Positions 10,141 through 19,460 of a stretch of DNA of 64,000 nucleotides are shown piece by piece. The notes below the pieces were generated by a model. That model did not search any database and was not told where the DNA came from. It saw only the letters and a list, made by a program, of their open reading frames with translations. The translations under genes were made by a program, and so were the position numbers. Each line of letters starts with the position of its first letter. Positions within the stretch are counted from its first letter, which is position 1. The stretch spans positions 62,001 through 126,000 of the forward strand of contig NZ_JASAUZ010000012.1 in assembly GCF_030162935.1 (NCBI RefSeq), in the 5' to 3' direction. This DNA comes from Comamonas halotolerans. Lineage in GTDB: Bacteria; Pseudomonadota; Gammaproteobacteria; Burkholderiales; Burkholderiaceae_C.

Positions 10141-10602
10141 TCAGCGGTTGCGGAATGCGTCGTGGCAAGCCTTGCAAGTTTGGGCAGCAGGCCCAAATGC
10201 TGCCTTCAGTTGCGCCAGATCACCTGTTTTGGCAGCCGCAGCCAACTTGCCAGCTTCAGCCACAAACTTGTCTGCATGCTCATCAAACTTGGCTTTCTCA
10301 GACCATGCTTCAGATTTGGTCTTGCCACCCTCTGTCCCAGCACCAAACGCCTGCCATGGCAATGCAGCAATACTCTCCAGCACCGCACCATTTTGCTTGG
10401 CCAGATCCGCGTTGAATGCTGCACGACCGTTGGCCATGGCGCCCAAGGAGCCAAAGTGCTGTCCAATGACAAACAGCGAACTCTGACGATATTTGATAGC
10501 GTCTTCAGACTTGCCGAACTTCAACGTATCTGCCGAAGCTGACACACTGACCAATGCCGCGGACACAGCCAAAGCAGCAGCTGACAGAGTTTTCAATCGC
10601 AT
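10141..10602 (-). CDS. Cytochrome c' (class II cytochrome c)
   Basis: A periplasmic four-helix-bundle cytochrome. The 153-residue precursor has a clear signal peptide ending in VSASA. The single haem motif C143-K-A-C146-H147 lies close to the C-terminus, the hallmark of class II cytochromes c. Arg and Tyr residues near the mature N-terminus (AIKYRQSSLF) match the family. Cytochromes c' bind NO and CO. It is divergent from a cytochrome b561 gene across 149 bases, a frequent pairing that suggests a common electron route. Confidence 0.93.
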   Translation of the reverse strand: MRLKTLSAAALAVSAALVSVSASADTLKFGKSEDAIKYRQSSLFVIGQHFGSLGAMANGRAAFNADLAKQNGAVLESIAALPWQAFGAGTEGGKTKSEAWSEKAKFDEHADKFVAEAGKLAAAAKTGDLAQLKAAFGPAAQTCKACHDAFRNR

Positions 10603-10751
10603 GGGGAACTTCCTTTCTTGCTATAGAACTGACAAAAAATAAACACACTCTCAGTAGGGAGTATCCCGATAAAAACTAGGTTCCCAAAACTTAAGCCCAT
10701 CTTCTTGATGCACAACAGTCATTCCGACTCCCCAGCCCGTACATTCAAAAT

Positions 10752-11438
10752 ATGAGATCTTCCGAAACTTCCCGCCTGCGTATCTGGGACCTTCCCACCC
10801 GCCTCTTCCACTGGCTGCTGGCCGCAAGCACGATTGCTTTGGTTGTCACCTCCAAAATGGGAGGCAATGCCATGGAGTGGCATTTGCGCCTGGGTCATGT
10901 GGTATTGGGGCTGCTTCTGTTTCGCCTTCTTTGGGGTTTTGCGGGAGGGCATTGGTCACGCTTTTCCACCTTTATCCCTGGTCCTGCGCGCTTGCTGCGC
11001 TATTTGAAGGGCCAAGGAAGCGCTGCGGACAAAGCTGGGCACAACCCGCTGGGAGCCCTCTCCGTCATTGCCATGTTACTGATATTGGCAGCACAAGTGG
11101 GCACAGGCCTGATCAGCGATGATGAAATAGCCTTTGCCGGGTCATTGGTGCGATTTGTATCCGGCGACACCATTGCCTGGGCAACGGTCTGGCACAAAGG
11201 CTGGGGCCAGTGGCTGGTGTATGCCATCGTGGCGCTTCACCTGATCGCGATTGCGGGCTACAGCATCTTCAAACGTGAAAAGCTGGTGCTAGCCATGCTG
11301 CATGGCGACAAGCCTGGACAACCACAAACCCTGCCTGCTAGCCGGGATGGCTGGCGCGCCATCGTTCCTGCACTGTTCTTTGCAGCCGCGTGCGCCGTGA
11401 TGACGTATTGGGTGTGGACGCGAGCCACATCGTTTTAA
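10752..11438 (+). CDS. Cytochrome b561 family membrane protein
   Basis: A 228-residue di-haem-type cytochrome b of the bacterial b561 / Ni-Fe-hydrogenase cytochrome b family. It has four main hydrophobic segments. Candidate haem-ligand histidines are in RLFHWLLA, LRLGHVVLG, WHKGWGQW and ALHLIAIAGY. The start RSSETSRLRIWDLPTR followed by FHW is typical of the family. It is divergent from cytochrome c', to which it probably passes electrons. A fifth hydrophobic segment near the C-terminus (ALFFAAACAVMTYWVW) may be an extra helix. Confidence 0.92.
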   Translation: MRSSETSRLRIWDLPTRLFHWLLAASTIALVVTSKMGGNAMEWHLRLGHVVLGLLLFRLLWGFAGGHWSRFSTFIPGPARLLRYLKGQGSAADKAGHNPLGALSVIAMLLILAAQVGTGLISDDEIAFAGSLVRFVSGDTIAWATVWHKGWGQWLVYAIVALHLIAIAGYSIFKREKLVLAMLHGDKPGQPQTLPASRDGWRAIVPALFFAAACAVMTYWVWTRATSF

Positions 11439-11507
11439 CCCTATGTCCCTGTTGTCCTTGTGTGGCTACACTGAGAACCTGTCTTTTTTTACTCCAGCAC
11501 ACTCGTT

Positions 11508-12005
11508 TTGACCGTGGATCAGCCCTGTGTGGTGATTGATATCGCCACCACCGCCCAAGACATGGCCTGTGCAGCCCAGTTGTTTCGCGAATACGCAGAG
11601 ACTCTGGACTGGGATCTGGCCTTTCAGAACTTCGAGCATGAGCTTGCCCATTTGCCGGGCGACTATGCACTGCCGCGCGGCGCTTTGCTGTTGGCCTATG
11701 TCGACGGTGCCTTGGCAGGTTGCTGTGCGTTAAGGCCTCTCGACAGTGCAGACACCGCCAACGCTGCAGAAATGAAGCGTCTGTATGTGCGCAAGGCTTT
11801 CCGCGGCTTCGGTCTGGGCAGGCAGCTCACAGAGGCCACGTTGGACGCTGCCCGCCGAGTGGGCTACTCCAGTGTGCTTCTCGATACGCTGGACGATATG
11901 GAAGCTGCGCGCAACCTCTACACCGACCTGGGCTTCCAAAGCATCGATCCTTATTATCACAACCCCATCCCAGGGGCGCACTATCTCAAGGTCGACATTT
12001 TTTGA
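11508..12005 (+). CDS. GNAT family N-acetyltransferase
   Basis: A 165-residue single-domain acetyltransferase. The acetyl-CoA pyrophosphate loop is visible as RKAFRGFGLGRQL, the Q/RxxGxG/A motif, after the beta-strand EMKRLYV. The substrate is unknown. The start is uncertain: the frame opens with a TTG at 11508 and a GTG follows at 11514, with no nearby ATG and no strong ribosome site. A bidirectional terminator shared with the peroxiredoxin gene follows the stop codon. Confidence 0.88.
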   Translation: MTVDQPCVVIDIATTAQDMACAAQLFREYAETLDWDLAFQNFEHELAHLPGDYALPRGALLLAYVDGALAGCCALRPLDSADTANAAEMKRLYVRKAFRGFGLGRQLTEATLDAARRVGYSSVLLDTLDDMEAARNLYTDLGFQSIDPYYHNPIPGAHYLKVDIF

Positions 12006-12019
12006 CACGTATCACTCAT

Positions 12020-12051
12020 AAAAAAGCGCTGCCGAAGCAGCGCTTTTTTTG
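12020..12051 (+). terminator. Bidirectional terminator, GNAT gene / peroxiredoxin
   Basis: An 8-bp GC-rich stem (AGCGCTGC at 12025-12032 with 12037-12044) has a CGAA tetraloop, flanked by five A on one side and seven T on the other. It lies between two converging genes. Confidence 0.85.
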
Positions 12052-12069
12052 TGCAGCTTCTAGAGCTGT

Positions 12070-12576
12070 TTAAGCCTTGGCTTGTGCCAGCAATGTTGCC
12101 GCGTCCGAGACTTCAAACTTGCCTGGACCTTCTACATTCAAAGTGGCGACCTTGCCATCCTTGATCAACATCGAGTAGCGGTTGCTGCGCAAGCCCAGGC
12201 CCTTGCCATTCAAATCCAGCGTCAGACCCAATGCCTTGGCCAGAGCAGCATCGCCATCGGCAATCATGCGCACCTTGCCAGCAGCCTTTTGCTCACGCCC
12301 CCAGGCGCCCATCACAAAGGCGTCATTGACAGCCACACACCAGATTTCATCCACACCTGCAGCCTTGAATGCATCTGCCTGTGCAATATAGCCAGGCAAG
12401 TGCTGCACCGAGCAAGTGGGGGTGAATGCACCAGGAACCGCAAACAAAGCGATGGTCTTGCCTGCCAAGGCCTGTGGCAGCTCGACAGGGTTAGGGCCAA
12501 TGCTGCAGCCGTTGCCTTCAACTTCCACGTATTCCATCAACTTCACTGCGGGCAGTGCGTCTCCAACCTTAATCAT
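12070..12576 (-). CDS. Peroxiredoxin (Prx5-like)
   Basis: A 168-residue thiol peroxidase of the Prx5 group, which reduces hydrogen peroxide and organic peroxides in the cytoplasm. The peroxidatic cysteine is in the family motif PGAFTPTCS, at about residue 56, and the conserved arginine is in RSNRYSMLI. A second cysteine in EIWCVAV may take part in recycling. The reading frame extends upstream, but the ATG at 12574-12576 has a strong GGAGG site seven bases ahead and begins the normal MIKVGDALP. No glutaredoxin domain is fused. Confidence 0.93.
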   Translation of the reverse strand: MIKVGDALPAVKLMEYVEVEGNGCSIGPNPVELPQALAGKTIALFAVPGAFTPTCSVQHLPGYIAQADAFKAAGVDEIWCVAVNDAFVMGAWGREQKAAGKVRMIADGDAALAKALGLTLDLNGKGLGLRSNRYSMLIKDGKVATLNVEGPGKFEVSDAATLLAQAKA

Positions 12577-12648
12577 GTGTGTCCTCCAATGGTTTAAATA
12601 AGCCTTCGCTTCTCCGTGGTTTGCACTTAAAAGCAAAGCCTGAAAACA

Positions 12649-12678
12649 AAAAAGCGACCCACATTGTGGGTCGCTTTT
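12649..12678 (-). terminator. Terminator ending the str/S10 gene cluster
   Basis: A perfect stem (AGCGACCCAC, 12653-12662, with its complement ending at 12675) has T-runs on both strands. It lies about 30 bases past the rpsQ stop, so ribosomal protein transcription ends here instead of continuing into an spc operon. Confidence 0.85.
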
Positions 12679-12708
12679 TAAGACTGTGCAGTCAAAGCGG
12701 TTGAACGC

Positions 12709-12978
12709 TTAGACCAAGGCAGCCTTTTGCACCAAGCGGGTCGCAACCCAGTTCTTGGTCTTCGACAGCGGACGGCTTTCGGTGATTTCGATGGTGTCAC
12801 CCATCTTGAATTCACCTTGCTCGTCGTGGGCATGGTACTTCGAGGACTTCACCACGATCTTGCCGTAGATGGGGTGCATCACGCGACGCTCCACCAATAC
12901 GGTCACTGTCTTAGCGCGCTTGTCGCTAACCACCTTGCCAACCAAGGTGCGCTTGAGGGATGTTTTAGCTTCCGTCAT
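12709..12978 (-). CDS. rpsQ: 30S ribosomal protein S17
   Basis: Primary 16S rRNA-binding protein of the small subunit. The 89-residue sequence has the S17 signatures [20 protein letters not shown] and [10 protein letters not shown]. It is the last gene of the S10 cluster here, 9 bases after rpmC, and is followed directly by a terminator; in E. coli the spc genes would come next. Confidence 0.98.
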   Translation of the reverse strand: MTEAKTSLKRTLVGKVVSDKRAKTVTVLVERRVMHPIYGKIVVKSSKYHAHDEQGEFKMGDTIEITESRPLSKTKNWVATRLVQKAALV

Positions 12979-12987
12979 GTCGGCTCC

Positions 12988-13185
12988 TTACTTGGCGGCT
13001 TGCTTTTCAGCAAGGATGGTCTTGGCACGAGCGATATCGCGGCGAGTCGCCTTCAAAGTCGCAGTGTTACCCAGTTGTTGCGTGGCCTTTTGCATACGCA
13101 GACCAAAGTGGGCCTTTTGCAAGGACTTCACTTCAGTTTCCAGTGCGGCCACGTCTTTTTGGCGGAGTTCAGCAGCTTTAGTCAT
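12988..13185 (-). CDS. rpmC: 50S ribosomal protein L29
   Basis: A 65-residue, mostly helical protein near the peptide exit tunnel. [19 protein letters not shown] and the C-terminal [10 protein letters not shown] fit the family. It lies between rplP (11-base gap) and rpsQ in the conserved order. Confidence 0.97.
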   Translation of the reverse strand: MTKAAELRQKDVAALETEVKSLQKAHFGLRMQKATQQLGNTATLKATRRDIARAKTILAEKQAAK

Positions 13186-13196
13186 GTTGATTCTCC

Positions 13197-13613
13197 TTAT
13201 TCACCAATGTGACGGGCAACGAAGGTCGTACGCAGAGGCAGCTTTGCAGCAGCCAAGCGGAACGCTTCACGAGCCAGCTCTTCAGGAACACCCACGATTT
13301 CGTAGATGATCTTGCCGGGCTGGATTTCGGCAACGTAGTACTCGGGGTTACCCTTACCATTACCCATACGCACTTCAGCAGGCTTGGTGGAAATTGGCTT
13401 GTCAGGGAACACACGAATCCAGATACGGCCGCCACGCTTGACGTGACGCGAAATCGCACGACGTGCGGCTTCGATCTGACGTGCTGTCAGACGACCACGG
13501 TCGGTAGACTTCAGACCGAAATCGCCGAAAGCAACAGCGTTGCCACGGGTAGCGATACCGGTATTGCGGCCTTTGTGTTCCTTACGGAACTTGCGGCGTG
13601 CAGGTTGCAGCAT
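13197..13613 (-). CDS. rplP: 50S ribosomal protein L16
   Basis: Large-subunit protein near the A-site and the peptidyl transferase centre. The 138 residues begin [17 protein letters not shown] and contain the typical [15 protein letters not shown] segment, with Arg81 of E. coli numbering available for hydroxylation. It starts 2 bases after the rpsC stop. Confidence 0.98.
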   Translation of the reverse strand: MLQPARRKFRKEHKGRNTGIATRGNAVAFGDFGLKSTDRGRLTARQIEAARRAISRHVKRGGRIWIRVFPDKPISTKPAEVRMGNGKGNPEYYVAEIQPGKIIYEIVGVPEELAREAFRLAAAKLPLRTTFVARHIGE

Positions 13614-13615
13614 GT

Positions 13616-14476
13616 TTATTCTCCTTTACCGTCCGCTGCTGTAGCGGGCGCGTCAGTCTTGCGAACGCGCTTAACGGAGTCAGCGCCAGCGCCAGCAGGC
13701 TTGTCGCTGCCGTCTACAGGAGCTGCGTTACCGCCTGTGGGGCGGCGGGCACCACGGCCTGCACCGTCACGGCGGCCATCGCGGCGGGGGCCACGTGGAC
13801 GACGCTCGTCTTCAGGACGGGGAGTTTCGACGGCGGGCAGGTCGTTGCGGCCCAAGGTATCACCCTTGTAGACCCACACCTTCACGCCGATGATGCCGTA
13901 GGTGGTCTGAGCTTCGGAGAAGCCGTAGTCGATATCTGCACGCAGAGTGTGCAGTGGCACGCGGCCTTCGCGGTACCACTCAGTACGTGCGATTTCGATA
14001 CCGTTCAGACGACCGGACGACATGATCTTGATGCCTTGGGCACCCAGACGCATGGCGTTCTGCATCGCACGCTTCATGGCGCGACGGAACATGATGCGCT
14101 TTTCCAGCTGCTGGCAGATGGAGTCAGCGATCAGCTTGGCATCGATTTCAGGCTTGCGCACTTCCTCGATGTTCACTGCGACTGGCACGCCCAGGCGAGT
14201 AGCGAGTTCCTTCTTCAAGGCCTCGATGTCTTCACCCTTCTTGCCGATCACAACACCAGGACGGGCCGAGAAGATTGTGATGCGGGCATTCTTTGCAGGA
14301 CGCTCGATCAGCACGCGTGCAACAGCAGCGTTCTTCAACTTAGCCTTCAGGTACTCGCGAACCTTGATGTCTTCCGCCAGCATGCCGGCGAAGTCACGGT
14401 TGCTAGCGTACCAACGGCTAGCCCAGTTACGGCTTACAGCAAGGCGGAAGCCGGTAGGATGGATTTTCTGTCCCAT
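13616..14476 (-). CDS. rpsC: 30S ribosomal protein S3 with long C-terminal tail
   Basis: Small-subunit head protein near the mRNA entry site, with the KH domain motif [17 protein letters not shown]. At 286 residues it is about 50 longer than E. coli S3 (233). The extra part, from about residue 215, is low in complexity and rich in Arg, Gly, Asp and Pro ([18 protein letters not shown]), then Ala and Lys. C-terminal extensions of S3 are common in Burkholderiales; their role is unknown. The start begins [12 protein letters not shown] as in all S3 proteins. Confidence 0.98.
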   Translation of the reverse strand: MGQKIHPTGFRLAVSRNWASRWYASNRDFAGMLAEDIKVREYLKAKLKNAAVARVLIERPAKNARITIFSARPGVVIGKKGEDIEALKKELATRLGVPVAVNIEEVRKPEIDAKLIADSICQQLEKRIMFRRAMKRAMQNAMRLGAQGIKIMSSGRLNGIEIARTEWYREGRVPLHTLRADIDYGFSEAQTTYGIIGVKVWVYKGDTLGRNDLPAVETPRPEDERRPRGPRRDGRRDGAGRGARRPTGGNAAPVDGSDKPAGAGADSVKRVRKTDAPATAADGKGE

Positions 14477-14492
14477 ATTCTTCCTTTAGGCC

Positions 14493-14825
14493 TCAGTTAC
14501 CAACTGTCACGTAAATGTGACATGTAGGCTTGCTGATGCGGTTGCCGCGACCCTTAGCGCGCGCTGTGAAGCGCTTGAGCGTAGTGCCTTGTTCGACGTA
14601 GATGGTCTTGACCTTCAATTCGTCGATATCGGCGCCGTCGTTGTGCTCGGCGTTAGCGATAGCGGATTCCAGAACCTTCTTCACGATCACAGCAGCTTTT
14701 TTCTGTGTGAAAGTCAAGATGTTCAGAGCTTGATCCACCTTCTTGCCGCGGATCAGATCCGCGACCAGACGACCCTTGTCAACCGACAAGCGGACGCCAC
14801 GGAGGACTGCACGTGTTTCAGACAT
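14493..14825 (-). CDS. rplV: 50S ribosomal protein L22
   Basis: The 110-residue protein has a globular domain and the long beta hairpin that lines the peptide exit tunnel, where macrolide-resistance changes arise in other bacteria. The hairpin [19 protein letters not shown] looks normal. It lies 16 bases before rpsC and 9 after rpsS. Confidence 0.98.
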   Translation of the reverse strand: MSETRAVLRGVRLSVDKGRLVADLIRGKKVDQALNILTFTQKKAAVIVKKVLESAIANAEHNDGADIDELKVKTIYVEQGTTLKRFTARAKGRGNRISKPTCHIYVTVGN

Positions 14826-14834
14826 GGTCGTTCC

Positions 14835-15110
14835 TTACTTCTTGGCCTTCTTGTCGGCGGGGTGACCCTTGAAGGTACGAGTCAGAGCGAATTCGCCCAA
14901 CTTGTGACCTACCATTTGGTCGGTGATGTAGACAGGCACGTGCTGCTTGCCGTTGTGCACAGCGATGGTCAGACCGATGAATTCGGGCAAAACCATGGAG
15001 CGACGCGACCATGTCTTGACTGGCTTCTTGTCCTTGGTGGCAACGGCCTTTTCAACCTTGGCTACCAAGTGATGGTCAACAAACGGACCCTTTTTGAGAG
15101 AACGAGTCAT
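14835..15110 (-). CDS. rpsS: 30S ribosomal protein S19
   Basis: A 91-residue protein in the head of the small subunit that forms a complex with S13. [15 protein letters not shown] and the [19 protein letters not shown] segment are diagnostic. It lies in the conserved rplB-rpsS-rplV order. Confidence 0.98.
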   Translation of the reverse strand: MTRSLKKGPFVDHHLVAKVEKAVATKDKKPVKTWSRRSMVLPEFIGLTIAVHNGKQHVPVYITDQMVGHKLGEFALTRTFKGHPADKKAKK

Positions 15111-15120
15111 TTGCTACCCC

Positions 15121-15945
15121 TTACTTCTTGCGACGCGACACAATCATGTTTTGTGTGCGTTTGTTGTTACGGGTGCGGTAGCCCTTCGTCAGGTTGCCCC
15201 ATGGGTCAACTGCGTGACGGCCTTCGCCTGTCTTACCTTCACCACCACCATGTGGGTGATCGATTGGGTTCATGGCAGTACCGCGGACGGTAGGACGAAT
15301 ACCCATCCAACGCTTCACACCGGCCTTGCCGTAGCGGCGCAGGCTGTGTTCTTCGTTGGCAACTTCACCGATGGTGGCGCGGCATTCGATGTGAATCTTG
15401 CGCACTTCGCCAGAACGCATACGCACCTGGGCGTAAACGCTTTCACGGGCCAGCAGCGTAGCGGATGCACCAGCGGAACGAGCGATTTGAGCGCCGCCAG
15501 CAGGTTGCAATTCGATACAGTGGATGGTCGAACCCACAGGGATGTTGCGGATAGGCAGAGTGTTACCAACGCGGATAGGGGCTTCGGAGCCGCTCACGAT
15601 GGTTGCACCAACAGCCAGGTTGCGAGGAGCAATGATGTAACGACGCTCGCCGTCTGCATAGCACACCAGAGCGATGTGAGCGGAACGGTTAGGGTCGTAT
15701 TCAATGCGCTCAACCTTGGCGGGGATACCGTCCTTGTTGCGCTTGAAGTCCACCACGCGGTAGTGGTGCTTGTGACCACCGCCCTTGTGACGTGTTGTGA
15801 TGTGACCGTTGTTGTTGCGACCGGCCTTTTCGGATTGCGCTTCCAGCAGAGGAGCGAAACCAGCACCCTTGTGCAGGTGGTCACGAGTCACCTTCACCGC
15901 GCCGCGACGGCCAGGCGAAGTTGGTTTGAGTTTGATAACAGCCAT
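15121..15945 (-). CDS. rplB: 50S ribosomal protein L2
   Basis: Largest rRNA-binding protein of the large subunit, needed for subunit joining and close to the peptidyl transferase centre. The 274 residues include the conserved histidine loop in [14 protein letters not shown], corresponding to His229 of E. coli. It begins 2 bases after the rplW stop. Confidence 0.98.
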   Translation of the reverse strand: MAVIKLKPTSPGRRGAVKVTRDHLHKGAGFAPLLEAQSEKAGRNNNGHITTRHKGGGHKHHYRVVDFKRNKDGIPAKVERIEYDPNRSAHIALVCYADGERRYIIAPRNLAVGATIVSGSEAPIRVGNTLPIRNIPVGSTIHCIELQPAGGAQIARSAGASATLLARESVYAQVRMRSGEVRKIHIECRATIGEVANEEHSLRRYGKAGVKRWMGIRPTVRGTAMNPIDHPHGGGEGKTGEGRHAVDPWGNLTKGYRTRNNKRTQNMIVSRRKK

Positions 15946-15947
15946 GA

Positions 15948-16262
15948 TTAAGCAGCCTCCCCGGACAGGTTCAGCTCTTGACCGGGCTTCAGACGCACAT
16001 AAGCCTTGCGAACGTTGTCACGACGGCCAATGGTCTTGCCAAAGCGCTTGGTCTTGCCCTTGGTGTTCACCACAGAAACGCCCAATACTTCAACCTTGAA
16101 CATCAACTCCACAGCGGCCTTGATTTCAAACTTGGTAGCGTTTTGCAGTACCTTAAAAGTCACAGCGTTGGAATTCTCAGCAACCATGGTGGCCTTCTCG
16201 GACACGATGGGAGCAACCAACACTTGCATCAGACGACCTTCGTCAAACTTGGTAGTGCTCAT
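15948..16262 (-). CDS. rplW: 50S ribosomal protein L23
   Basis: Exit-tunnel rim protein and docking site for trigger factor and the signal recognition particle. At 104 residues it has normal length, with [14 protein letters not shown] near the N-terminus and the docking loop [20 protein letters not shown]. Its start overlaps the rplD stop by four bases (ATGA-type overlap), showing translational coupling. Confidence 0.98.
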   Translation of the reverse strand: MSTTKFDEGRLMQVLVAPIVSEKATMVAENSNAVTFKVLQNATKFEIKAAVELMFKVEVLGVSVVNTKGKTKRFGKTIGRRDNVRKAYVRLKPGQELNLSGEAA

Positions 16263-16882
16263 GCGAACATCTCCTTGAGTTTGTCGATTGCACCCTTGGT
16301 GATGAGCACTTTCTTGTAATGCACCAGAGAAACGGGGTCAGCGTAGCGGGGTTCCACCACGAACACGTTCTTCAGGTTGCGGGAAGCCAGGTACAGGTTC
16401 TCGTCAATCTCTTCGGCGATCACCATCACCGACGACTGCAGATTCATGGACTTGAACTTGTCAGCCAGAACCTTGGTCTTTGGAGTGTCAACAGTCAGCG
16501 AATCCACCACTGCCAGACGGCCTTCGCGGGCCAGCTGAGACAGGATCGAAGCCATACCAGCGCGGTACATCTTCTTGTTGATCTTCTGCGTGAAGTTTTC
16601 TTCAGGCAGATTGGGGAATGTGCGACCGCCCCCACGCCACAGAGGCGAGGAAGACATACCAGCACGTGCACGGCCTGTACCCTTTTGTTTGAAAGGCTTG
16701 GCTGTGGTGTGGCGAACTTGTTCGCGATCCTTTTGAGCGCGAGTGCCTTGACGACCGTTGGCACGGTAGGCAGTCACGATCTGGTGGATCAGATCTTCGT
16801 TGTATGCACGACCGAACACGGTTTCAGGTGCGTCAAATGTCGACGCAGCTTGACCTTGTTCATTCAGGAGTTCGAGCTGCAT
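16259..16882 (-). CDS. rplD: 50S ribosomal protein L4
   Basis: The 207-residue protein has an extended loop reaching into the exit tunnel ([23 protein letters not shown]). In gammaproteobacteria L4 also represses its own operon by binding the S10 leader; whether that holds here is unknown, but hairpins lie between rpsJ and rplC. The start overlaps the rplC stop by one base (TAATG) and the stop overlaps rplW. Confidence 0.98.
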   Translation of the reverse strand: MQLELLNEQGQAASTFDAPETVFGRAYNEDLIHQIVTAYRANGRQGTRAQKDREQVRHTTAKPFKQKGTGRARAGMSSSPLWRGGGRTFPNLPEENFTQKINKKMYRAGMASILSQLAREGRLAVVDSLTVDTPKTKVLADKFKSMNLQSSVMVIAEEIDENLYLASRNLKNVFVVEPRYADPVSLVHYKKVLITKGAIDKLKEMFA

Positions 16883-17556
16883 TAGTTCGCTCCTTTGGAA
16901 GCTTTAGCCTTGATCGCGGGACGGACGGACACAAAGCCACCCTTGGCGCCAGGAATAGCACCCTTGATCAACAGCAGTTGGCGTGCTTCGTCAATGCGAA
17001 CCACATCCAGGTTTTGGGTAGTCACGGTGTCAACGCCCATGTGACCTGTCATACGCTTGCCGGGGAACACGCGACCGGGGTCTTGTGCCATACCGATAGA
17101 GCCAGGTACGCGGTGCGAACGGCTGTTACCGTGCGAGTTGCGTTGTGCGCCGAAGTTGTGACGCTTGATCGTGCCTGCGAAGCCCTTACCAATAGTCGTG
17201 CCTTGCACGTCTACCTTCTGGCCCACGCTGAACAGATCAGCCACGGGCAGAGCTGCGCCAGCTGCATACTTGGCAGCGGTTTCGTCTGTCACGCGGAATT
17301 CTTGTGTAACTTCACCGGCTTCAACGCCCGCCTTAGCGAGGTGGCCAGCTTCAGGCTTGGTCACGCGAGATGCCTTGCGTGTACCGAATGTGACTTGCAA
17401 AGCCACATAGCCATCGTTCTCTTGGGTTTTAACCTGAGTCACGCGGTTGTTAGAAACATCCACCACTGTGACAGGCACTGCGTCCCCATCATCAGTGAAC
17501 AGACGCATCATGCCCACCTTGCGACCCAGCAACCCCAGGGAGTTGCTCAGACTCAT
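16882..17556 (-). CDS. rplC: 50S ribosomal protein L3
   Basis: Large-subunit protein that reaches the peptidyl transferase centre. The 224 residues contain [20 protein letters not shown], including the glutamine that PrmB methylates in E. coli. A TTG four codons upstream is in frame, but the ATG at 17554-17556 follows GGAG at a good distance and gives the usual [16 protein letters not shown]. It is the first gene after a gap of about 200 bases from rpsJ. Confidence 0.97.
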   Translation of the reverse strand: MSLSNSLGLLGRKVGMMRLFTDDGDAVPVTVVDVSNNRVTQVKTQENDGYVALQVTFGTRKASRVTKPEAGHLAKAGVEAGEVTQEFRVTDETAAKYAAGAALPVADLFSVGQKVDVQGTTIGKGFAGTIKRHNFGAQRNSHGNSRSHRVPGSIGMAQDPGRVFPGKRMTGHMGVDTVTTQNLDVVRIDEARQLLLIKGAIPGAKGGFVSVRPAIKAKASKGAN

Positions 17557-17644
17557 TTGTTTCTCCAAAACTCTCGCCGCTGTAACTGCAATTGGCCCAG
17601 CGTTGCACCCAATTCAGAAGCCTGAAAGTGCACGAAAGAAGGTT

Positions 17645-17717
17645 AATAAAACTCCGCCATTTTGGCGAAGCTCCAAATTTTAACGCGAACTGCTTTTTCA
17701 AGCAAGTTCGCGTTAAA
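17645..17717 (-). promoter_or_regulatory. Tandem hairpins between rpsJ and rplC (candidate attenuator)
   Basis: Read on the minus strand, the rpsJ transcript first meets a near-perfect stem of about 17 bp (17678-17695 with 17700-17717, one bulged base). It then meets an 8-bp stem CUUCGCCA-AAA-UGGCGGAG (17652-17670) followed by UUUUAUU. The second has the form of an intrinsic terminator placed about 90 bases upstream of rplC. Together they could stop part of the transcription coming from the str genes, or act as a leader for control of rplC and the genes after it. Function is inferred only from structure. Confidence 0.5.
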
Positions 17718-17758
17718 AGAAGACCTTACAAGGCGCTGCAAGCAGCGCCCGTACGTTC

Positions 17759-18070
17759 TTATTGCAGTTTGATTTCGACGTCCACGCCAGCAGGCAGGTC
17801 CAGCTTCATCAAAGCGTCAACGGTCTTGTCGGTAGGATCGACGATGTCCATCAGGCGTTGGTGAGTGCGGATTTCCAGCTGGTCACGCGAAGTCTTGTTC
17901 ACGTGGGGCGAACGCAGGATGTCGAAGCGCTTCATGCGTGTAGGCAGTGGCACTGGACCCTTAACGATCGCGCCAGTACGCTTGGCGGTATCAACGATTT
18001 CAGCTGCAGACTGATCGATCAACTTGTAATCGAAAGCCTTCAGGCGGATGCGGATTTTTTGCTTGGACAT
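17759..18070 (-). CDS. rpsJ: 30S ribosomal protein S10
   Basis: A 103-residue small-subunit protein that also serves as NusE in transcription antitermination. [19 protein letters not shown] and the loop [22 protein letters not shown] are diagnostic. It follows tuf by only 25 bases and is separated from rplC by about 200, so it appears to be transcribed mainly with the str genes. Confidence 0.98.
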   Translation of the reverse strand: MSKQKIRIRLKAFDYKLIDQSAAEIVDTAKRTGAIVKGPVPLPTRMKRFDILRSPHVNKTSRDQLEIRTHQRLMDIVDPTDKTVDALMKLDLPAGVDVEIKLQ

Positions 18071-18095
18071 TGTTAATTCCTAGTTTTTCTAAGAA

Positions 18096-19286
18096 TTAAC
18101 CCAGAACCTTAGCAACCACACCGGCGCCAACAGTACGGCCACCTTCGCGGATAGCGAAACGCAGACCTTCTTCCATAGCGATAGGAGCGATCAGCTTCAC
18201 AGTGATGGAGACGTTGTCGCCAGGCATCACCATTTCCTTGCCTTCTGGCAGCTCGATGGAACCGGTCACGTCAGTTGTACGGAAGTAGAACTGAGGGCGG
18301 TAGTTGTTGAAGAAAGGAGTGTGGCGGCCGCCTTCGTCCTTGGACAGCACATACACTTCGGAAGTGAAGTGTGTGTGTGGCTTGATGGAGCCGGGCTTGC
18401 ACAGCACTTGGCCGCGTTCCACGTCTTCACGCTTGGTGCCGCGCAGCAGCAGACCCACGTTGTCGCCAGCTTGACCTTGGTCCAGCAGCTTGCGGAACAT
18501 TTCCACGCCTGTGCAGGTGGTCTTCTGTGTGTCCTTGATACCGACGATTTCGATTTCTTCGCCAACCTTGATCACACCGCGCTCGATACGGCCTGTCACC
18601 ACGGTACCACGACCGGAGATCGAGAACACGTCTTCCACAGGCATCACGAATGCGCCGTCCACAGCACGCTCAGGTGTGGGGATGTAGGAGTCCAGAGCTT
18701 CAGCCAGACGCAGGATTGCTGGCTCACCCTTGTCGGATTGGTCGCCTTCCAGAGCCAGCTTGGCAGAGCCGCGGATGATAGGTGTGTCGTCACCAGGGAA
18801 ATCGTACTTGTCCAGCAGTTCGCGGACTTCCATTTCCACCAGCTCCAGCAGTTCTTCGTCATCCACCATGTCGCACTTGTTCAGGAACACGATGATGTAA
18901 GGAACGCCAACCTGACGAGCCAGCAGGATGTGCTCGCGTGTCTGGGGCATTGGGCCGTCAGCAGCGGAGCAAACCAAGATAGCGCCGTCCATCTGAGCAG
19001 CACCGGTAATCATGTTCTTCACATAGTCAGCGTGACCGGGGCAGTCAACGTGAGCGTAGTGACGAGTAGCGGTTTCGTACTCAACGTGCGAAGTGTTGAT
19101 GGTGATACCACGAGCCTTTTCTTCGGGCGCGTTGTCGATCTGCGAGTAGTCGCGAGCTTCGCCGCCGAAGTGCTTGGACAGCACTGTAGCGATAGCAGCT
19201 GTCAGGGTGGTCTTACCGTGGTCAACGTGACCAATGGTACCCACGTTCACGTGGGGCTTGGTACGTTCGAATTTTTCCTTTGCCAT
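18096..19286 (-). CDS. tuf: Elongation factor Tu
   Basis: GTPase that delivers aminoacyl-tRNA to the ribosome. The 396 residues match the normal length. The G1 motif GHVDHGKTT, the [10 protein letters not shown]3 motif and the NKCD G4 motif are all present, and the C-terminal domains are complete. The frame extends upstream, but the ATG at 19284-19286 begins the universal [16 protein letters not shown] and follows GGAGA. This is the only tuf copy in the window; a second copy elsewhere is common in proteobacteria. Confidence 0.98.
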   Translation of the reverse strand: MAKEKFERTKPHVNVGTIGHVDHGKTTLTAAIATVLSKHFGGEARDYSQIDNAPEEKARGITINTSHVEYETATRHYAHVDCPGHADYVKNMITGAAQMDGAILVCSAADGPMPQTREHILLARQVGVPYIIVFLNKCDMVDDEELLELVEMEVRELLDKYDFPGDDTPIIRGSAKLALEGDQSDKGEPAILRLAEALDSYIPTPERAVDGAFVMPVEDVFSISGRGTVVTGRIERGVIKVGEEIEIVGIKDTQKTTCTGVEMFRKLLDQGQAGDNVGLLLRGTKREDVERGQVLCKPGSIKPHTHFTSEVYVLSKDEGGRHTPFFNNYRPQFYFRTTDVTGSIELPEGKEMVMPGDNVSITVKLIAPIAMEEGLRFAIREGGRTVGAGVVAKVLG

Positions 19287-19460
19287 TGCAAATTCTCCGA
19301 ATAAAAAGAGCAAACCTGTGTGGGGTTTTAAGGTCTGCACCGCATTGCTGATTCACTTCGCACAGGGAACAAAGTGGCATGCGATCGCAGACCGGCAATC
19401 CAACTGCGGCAAACTCAGGGCTTGCCGCAACCAAACAGTCAATTATGACTGATCTGGCAA

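Noticed and set aside
18321..19304. 327-codon plus-strand open frame opposite tuf
   Set aside because: Shadow of tuf produced by its codon bias.
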